A stretch of 64,000 nt of DNA, taken from assembly GCF_036884655.1 (NCBI RefSeq), contig NC_088344.1, forward strand, positions 32,240,001 to 32,304,000. The letters run 5' to 3'. Shown in pieces: positions 60,769-64,000 of this stretch (position 1 is its first letter; every line of letters begins with the position of its first letter). The notes under the pieces were generated by a model. That model was not told the DNA's origin, ran no database searches, and saw only the letters and a list, made by a program, of their open reading frames with translations. The DNA comes from Musa acuminata AAA Group (lineage: Eukaryota; Streptophyta; Magnoliopsida; Zingiberales; Musaceae). The position numbers and the translations under genes were made by a program.

Positions 60769-60818
<50 letters not shown>
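60769..60818. repeat. (CT)n microsatellite upstream of the SAUR gene
   Basis: About 50 bp of uninterrupted CT dinucleotides, roughly 0.5 kb before the SAUR coding region. Confidence 0.9.
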
Positions 60819-60823
<5 letters not shown>

Positions 60824-60973
60824 CTTTGCTTGTTATCTTATCAGCTATTACTGTCTACTTCTTGGAGTTCTACATCATGATGACTGTGCATGTAGCTGCT
60901 AAGGTGCATGAATGACATATGGTTACAATTCACATCTCAGGCCAAGTTGCTGTTATTGTGTACTGTAGCAAGG

Positions 60974-60975
<2 letters not shown>

Positions 60976-61031
<56 letters not shown>
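60976..61031. repeat. Compound (TA)n(GA)n microsatellite
   Basis: A TA run passes directly into a GA run, about 300 bp upstream of the SAUR start codon. Confidence 0.9.
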
Positions 61032-61274
61032 TAGTGAGATGGTCAAAAGAGAGATCAGTTAAAGAAGACAAGTCTGTGGTCCTTTAGTACATAACATGTA
61101 TGGATCCATGCACCCATCTATGTTCCACCCACATCTATACCATCCATGCATGCATGCATTCATTCATTCATGCGTGCCTCTTTATCTTTCGTACTGTTCT
61201 GGTCCCACTTTGGTGGACCCCTGTTCCCCCATCCCTTTAAATTCCACCACCCTCCTTCCTTCCTCCCCCCAAAC

Positions 61275-61302
61275 CTCTCTCTCTCTCTCTCTCTCTCTCT
61301 CT
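61275..61302 (+). repeat. (CT)n tract in the SAUR leader
   Basis: A 28-bp CT run ends 24 bases before the SAUR ATG and is probably inside the 5' UTR. Confidence 0.8.
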
Positions 61303-61326
61303 GGGGGTAGCGGACAGAAGCTATTG

Positions 61327-61734
61327 ATGGCGAAGAGCGGGAACGGACTGAGCAAGCTCAAGTGCATGATAAAGAGGTGGCACTCATCGAGCCGGCTGAC
61401 GCGCACGGCCCCGTCAGCCGGCGGGGCCGCATCGTCGAGGTCGCAGGACAGGGAGGCGTGGCACTCGGCGTCGTTCCACGGGGACGAGGTCCCGCCGGGG
61501 TTCCAACCGGTCTACGTCGGCAAGTCGCGCCGACGGTACCTCGTCAGCGCCGAACTCGTCGGGCACCCGCTGTTCCGCGTGCTCGTCGAGAGGTCCGGCG
61601 GGCACGACGGCGCCGCTTGCGGGACCGTGGTGGACTGCGAGGTGGTGCTCTTCGAGCACCTGCTGTGGATGCTGGAGAACGCCGACCCGCAGCCCGAGTC
61701 GCTGGACGAGTTGGTGGAGTTCTACGCCTGCTGA
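61327..61734 (+). CDS. SAUR: SAUR family auxin-responsive protein
   Basis: This intronless 135-aa protein has a basic N-terminus (MAKSGNGLSKLKCMIKRW) and the SAUR domain from about residue 55: PPGFQPVYVGKSRRRYLV, HPLFRVLVERSG, VVDCEVVLFEHLLWMLENAD, ending ELVEFYAC. Family members act at the plasma membrane and nucleus and promote cell expansion, for example by inhibiting PP2C.D phosphatases, which keeps the H+-ATPase active. I chose the ATG at 61327 rather than the in-frame ATG at 61096. The extra 77 residues of the longer frame are encoded by low-complexity pyrimidine-rich leader DNA and have no counterpart in SAURs. The coding region is very GC-rich compared with its flanks, as is common in monocots. 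A CT-rich leader precedes it. No DST element was identified with confidence in the 3' region. Confidence 0.93.
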   Translation: MAKSGNGLSKLKCMIKRWHSSSRLTRTAPSAGGAASSRSQDREAWHSASFHGDEVPPGFQPVYVGKSRRRYLVSAELVGHPLFRVLVERSGGHDGAACGTVVDCEVVLFEHLLWMLENADPQPESLDELVEFYAC

Positions 61735-62512
61735 GGCGGAGGAGAAGAGCTACCGCGGAGGACCTGACTCTCATGCCGCAGATCACAGTAGGGACTATTA
61801 GCCATAATTATAAAGGTAAAAGCTGCAACACTATCTTTCTTAGATGGTGCTCGAAAAATAAGAACAATGTGATGATTAACCAGCTCTAATTATCTTCCAG
61901 GGCATGGCTATGTGTGCTACAATTTTCTAATATGTTGTATAATCTTGCTTTTTTCTCTCCGAGCAATCTCAAGGGAATGTATATTTCATGTACATTTCAA
62001 TGGAAAAACGAAGGTGGTGTTCATCTTTCTCATGGTCTTGCTGTCTTCTTCTTTGGGTGTTTTGACTGTGACATTGGAGGGAGAGGAAGGTCACAGGTCA
62101 AGTTGGACATGCACATGCAGAAACCTAATGTCCAATCAGAACTCCATATGTTGCAATCTGCAACCCACTTGTGTTGATATCATCCTTGTCAACCAGCTAA
62201 GAGAAAGCATGGTGTCTCACATTCACAAGACCTTGTCTTCTTCTTAGTTTATTTATCCCAGTTGTTCAACAAAGACAGCCATATCCATCATGTCTGGCTT
62301 CCAGATTATTACAAGAACATTAACATAAATGAAATGGTTCTTTCTTCCAAGTCCGAAGAAGATGACATCTCTCCTGAATCAGTAGAAGATTGCATGCATG
62401 CATGCATGCAAGTGAAAACACACTGTGTAGGTGGGTGCAACCACCTGCACAAATTAAATGCCCAGCCATTCTTAAGCTACTAATGTGGTTGAACCTTCTA
62501 AGAATGAAAGCT

Positions 62513-62545
<33 letters not shown>

Positions 62546-64000
62546 GTAATGAGGAGGAGGGATTAGTTGAACCATGTAGGGCTGCCCATGTGCTGTGAAG
62601 CGAAGAAACCGAGGGGGTGGGGGTGGATTGGCTTCATCGAGTTCTTAACTCCAATTTACTTAAGCATCGATCTTAACATAATCCACATGTAATCCATATG
62701 ACGTAGTAGGAATAGAGTGAGTTTTTGGAGGATTTCTTCCCTTCAACCTACAGCCAAACGACATCATTGAATCATTACCCGGAGCTTGGAGTAAATTCTA
62801 TATTGTTCCTCACAACACACAGTTGATGAACTTGGAGGTCAACATGTCTAGGTCAGATAAGTCAATCGACTTGACCCAACAGTACAAATATCACTGATAG
62901 TGTATGGTGATCAACTTAATAAGTTTCTCTTTTTGTTTTTAAGGCCATATTGAATTATCAATCCTCCTGACATTCATTACATCGATAAATTCGATTTATG
63001 TACTAAAGGAAATTTTTATGAGTCCCATTGGGTTACTTTACCACCACTTGGTCTCCTTACACTAATATAATCTTCTATGTTTTAATATGACTGTTTTTGT
63101 AAGTTTAATTGTTTGATGCATTACTTGATCACATCTCTATGATCCCTTTTTAAGCAACTTGAGGTAATGATGTAAATGTAGGATTTTGTGCAAACATATC
63201 TGAATGCAGCATCTAAAAATGGCATTGCATGATATTATAGTTGACAAGTCTACAATTGATATATATATATATAATTTGTGTTGATCAAGGAAGAAAGATT
63301 TTAGAAGTTAAATATAGTTGAATATATGCATATGGGGATTGGACACCATCACAAATTAAAAGTTTATGCCCATTGAATCTGACTATCTTTTAGTTTACTG
63401 GTCATATAATATTATTATTCTTAATATTTATCTTACACATGAAAGCTTAATTAAATTAGAAATGGGAGGATGTACTCCCAATCTTCTTGTGGTTTGCCAC
63501 AGTTAAATTTGTCTTGGATCTGGGAAGAACTTGTGTTCATCTTGAAAAAGATTTTGGGTTTGATTTTTAATGAAGATGATTGTTTTTTTAATAAATTAAT
63601 AAATCCATCTTTTATTCTAAAAAAAAAAAATTTTCATCAGTTCCAAATTTTTGATGGGTTTCAAATATGCATTGAGCCTTTATTTTTACCATATATTTAT
63701 CCTAATATTAGATTCAACCCCTTGTGTTGTGCATGAAACATCAGATAATAATTCTATTTCCAAAAATAAAACAACTCTCTATGAATCAAAATTCCAATGG
63801 AACTGTCTTATGCAAAAGATAAATAGCAGATAAAGCCCCACAGAAATCTGAAAGGAAAAGAAAACAGAATACATGGATGAATGCCTTGGATAGCAACAAG
63901 ATATGAATATGAAAACAGAAAAGAAAACACAGCCAGAGGATCTTTGTTTTATTATCAGGACATCTGTATTTCTATGAATAATGTATATATAATTTGTGAT
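61735..64000. other. 3' flank of SAUR and AT-rich intergenic DNA
   Basis: It contains a GCATGCAT-type repeat at about 62391-62410, a (CT)n tract at about 62518-62543 and a short TA run at about 63259-63273. No protein or RNA gene is supported. Confidence 0.5.

Noticed and set aside
61096..61326. Longer SAUR start at 61096
   Set aside because: The added residues come from repetitive pyrimidine-rich leader sequence and have no match to SAUR proteins; the ATG at 61327 gives the normal family N-terminus.

Overview
This window is nuclear DNA from a flowering plant, most likely a monocot. The evidence is AT-rich intergenic DNA, long introns with ordinary GT-AG borders, Ty1/copia and hAT-like debris, many (TA)n and (CT)n microsatellites, and strongly GC-rich codons in the intronless subtilase and SAUR genes, which is typical of many monocots. 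Gene content and style would fit Zingiberales (banana relatives), but nothing here proves the family.

Layout, left to right. 1-5.1 kb: AT-rich DNA with a 570-bp hAT-like inverted-repeat element, then an intronless F-box/DUF295 gene (+). 5.1-10.8 kb: a degenerate Ty1/copia element with a gag remnant, no pol, and LTRs of very unequal length. 10.8-15.5 kb: a second, 5'-truncated copia remnant (minus strand; RT and RNase H pieces) and a 55-bp inverted repeat. 15.5-19.7 kb: no supported gene. 19.9-22.3 kb: an intact intronless subtilisin-like protease. 23.4 kb: one broken exon of a cellulose synthase-like C gene. 27.1-29.1 kb: a two-exon group VII ERF with the MCGGAII N-degron. 30.0-34.0 kb: a complete 15-exon sucrose synthase on the minus strand, tail-to-tail with the ERF. 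39.3-54.6 kb: one 11-exon gene for a roughly 1,760-aa fusion of an alpha/beta-hydrolase-like domain and a CPBP (CAAX) protease-like membrane domain. 58.0-59.7 kb: six small minus-strand exons in perfect phase that make an unrecognised protein of at least 206 aa. 61.3-61.7 kb: a SAUR gene. The rest is intergenic.

Functional links. The ERF-VII factor (oxygen-sensing degron) and sucrose synthase (an ATP-saving route of sucrose cleavage under low oxygen) belong to the same hypoxia response. An exact match to the hypoxia-responsive promoter element lies upstream of the sucrose synthase gene. The other genes show no evident pathway link.

The least expected items are the unrecognised minus-strand gene at 58-59.7 kb, the missing nucleophile serine in the hydrolase half of the fusion protein together with a GC-AG intron in the same gene, recent tandem duplications inside that gene's introns, and the hypoxia element next to the ERF/SUS pair. 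All exon structures were derived by hand from splice sites and reading phase. No alignment or database search was run.
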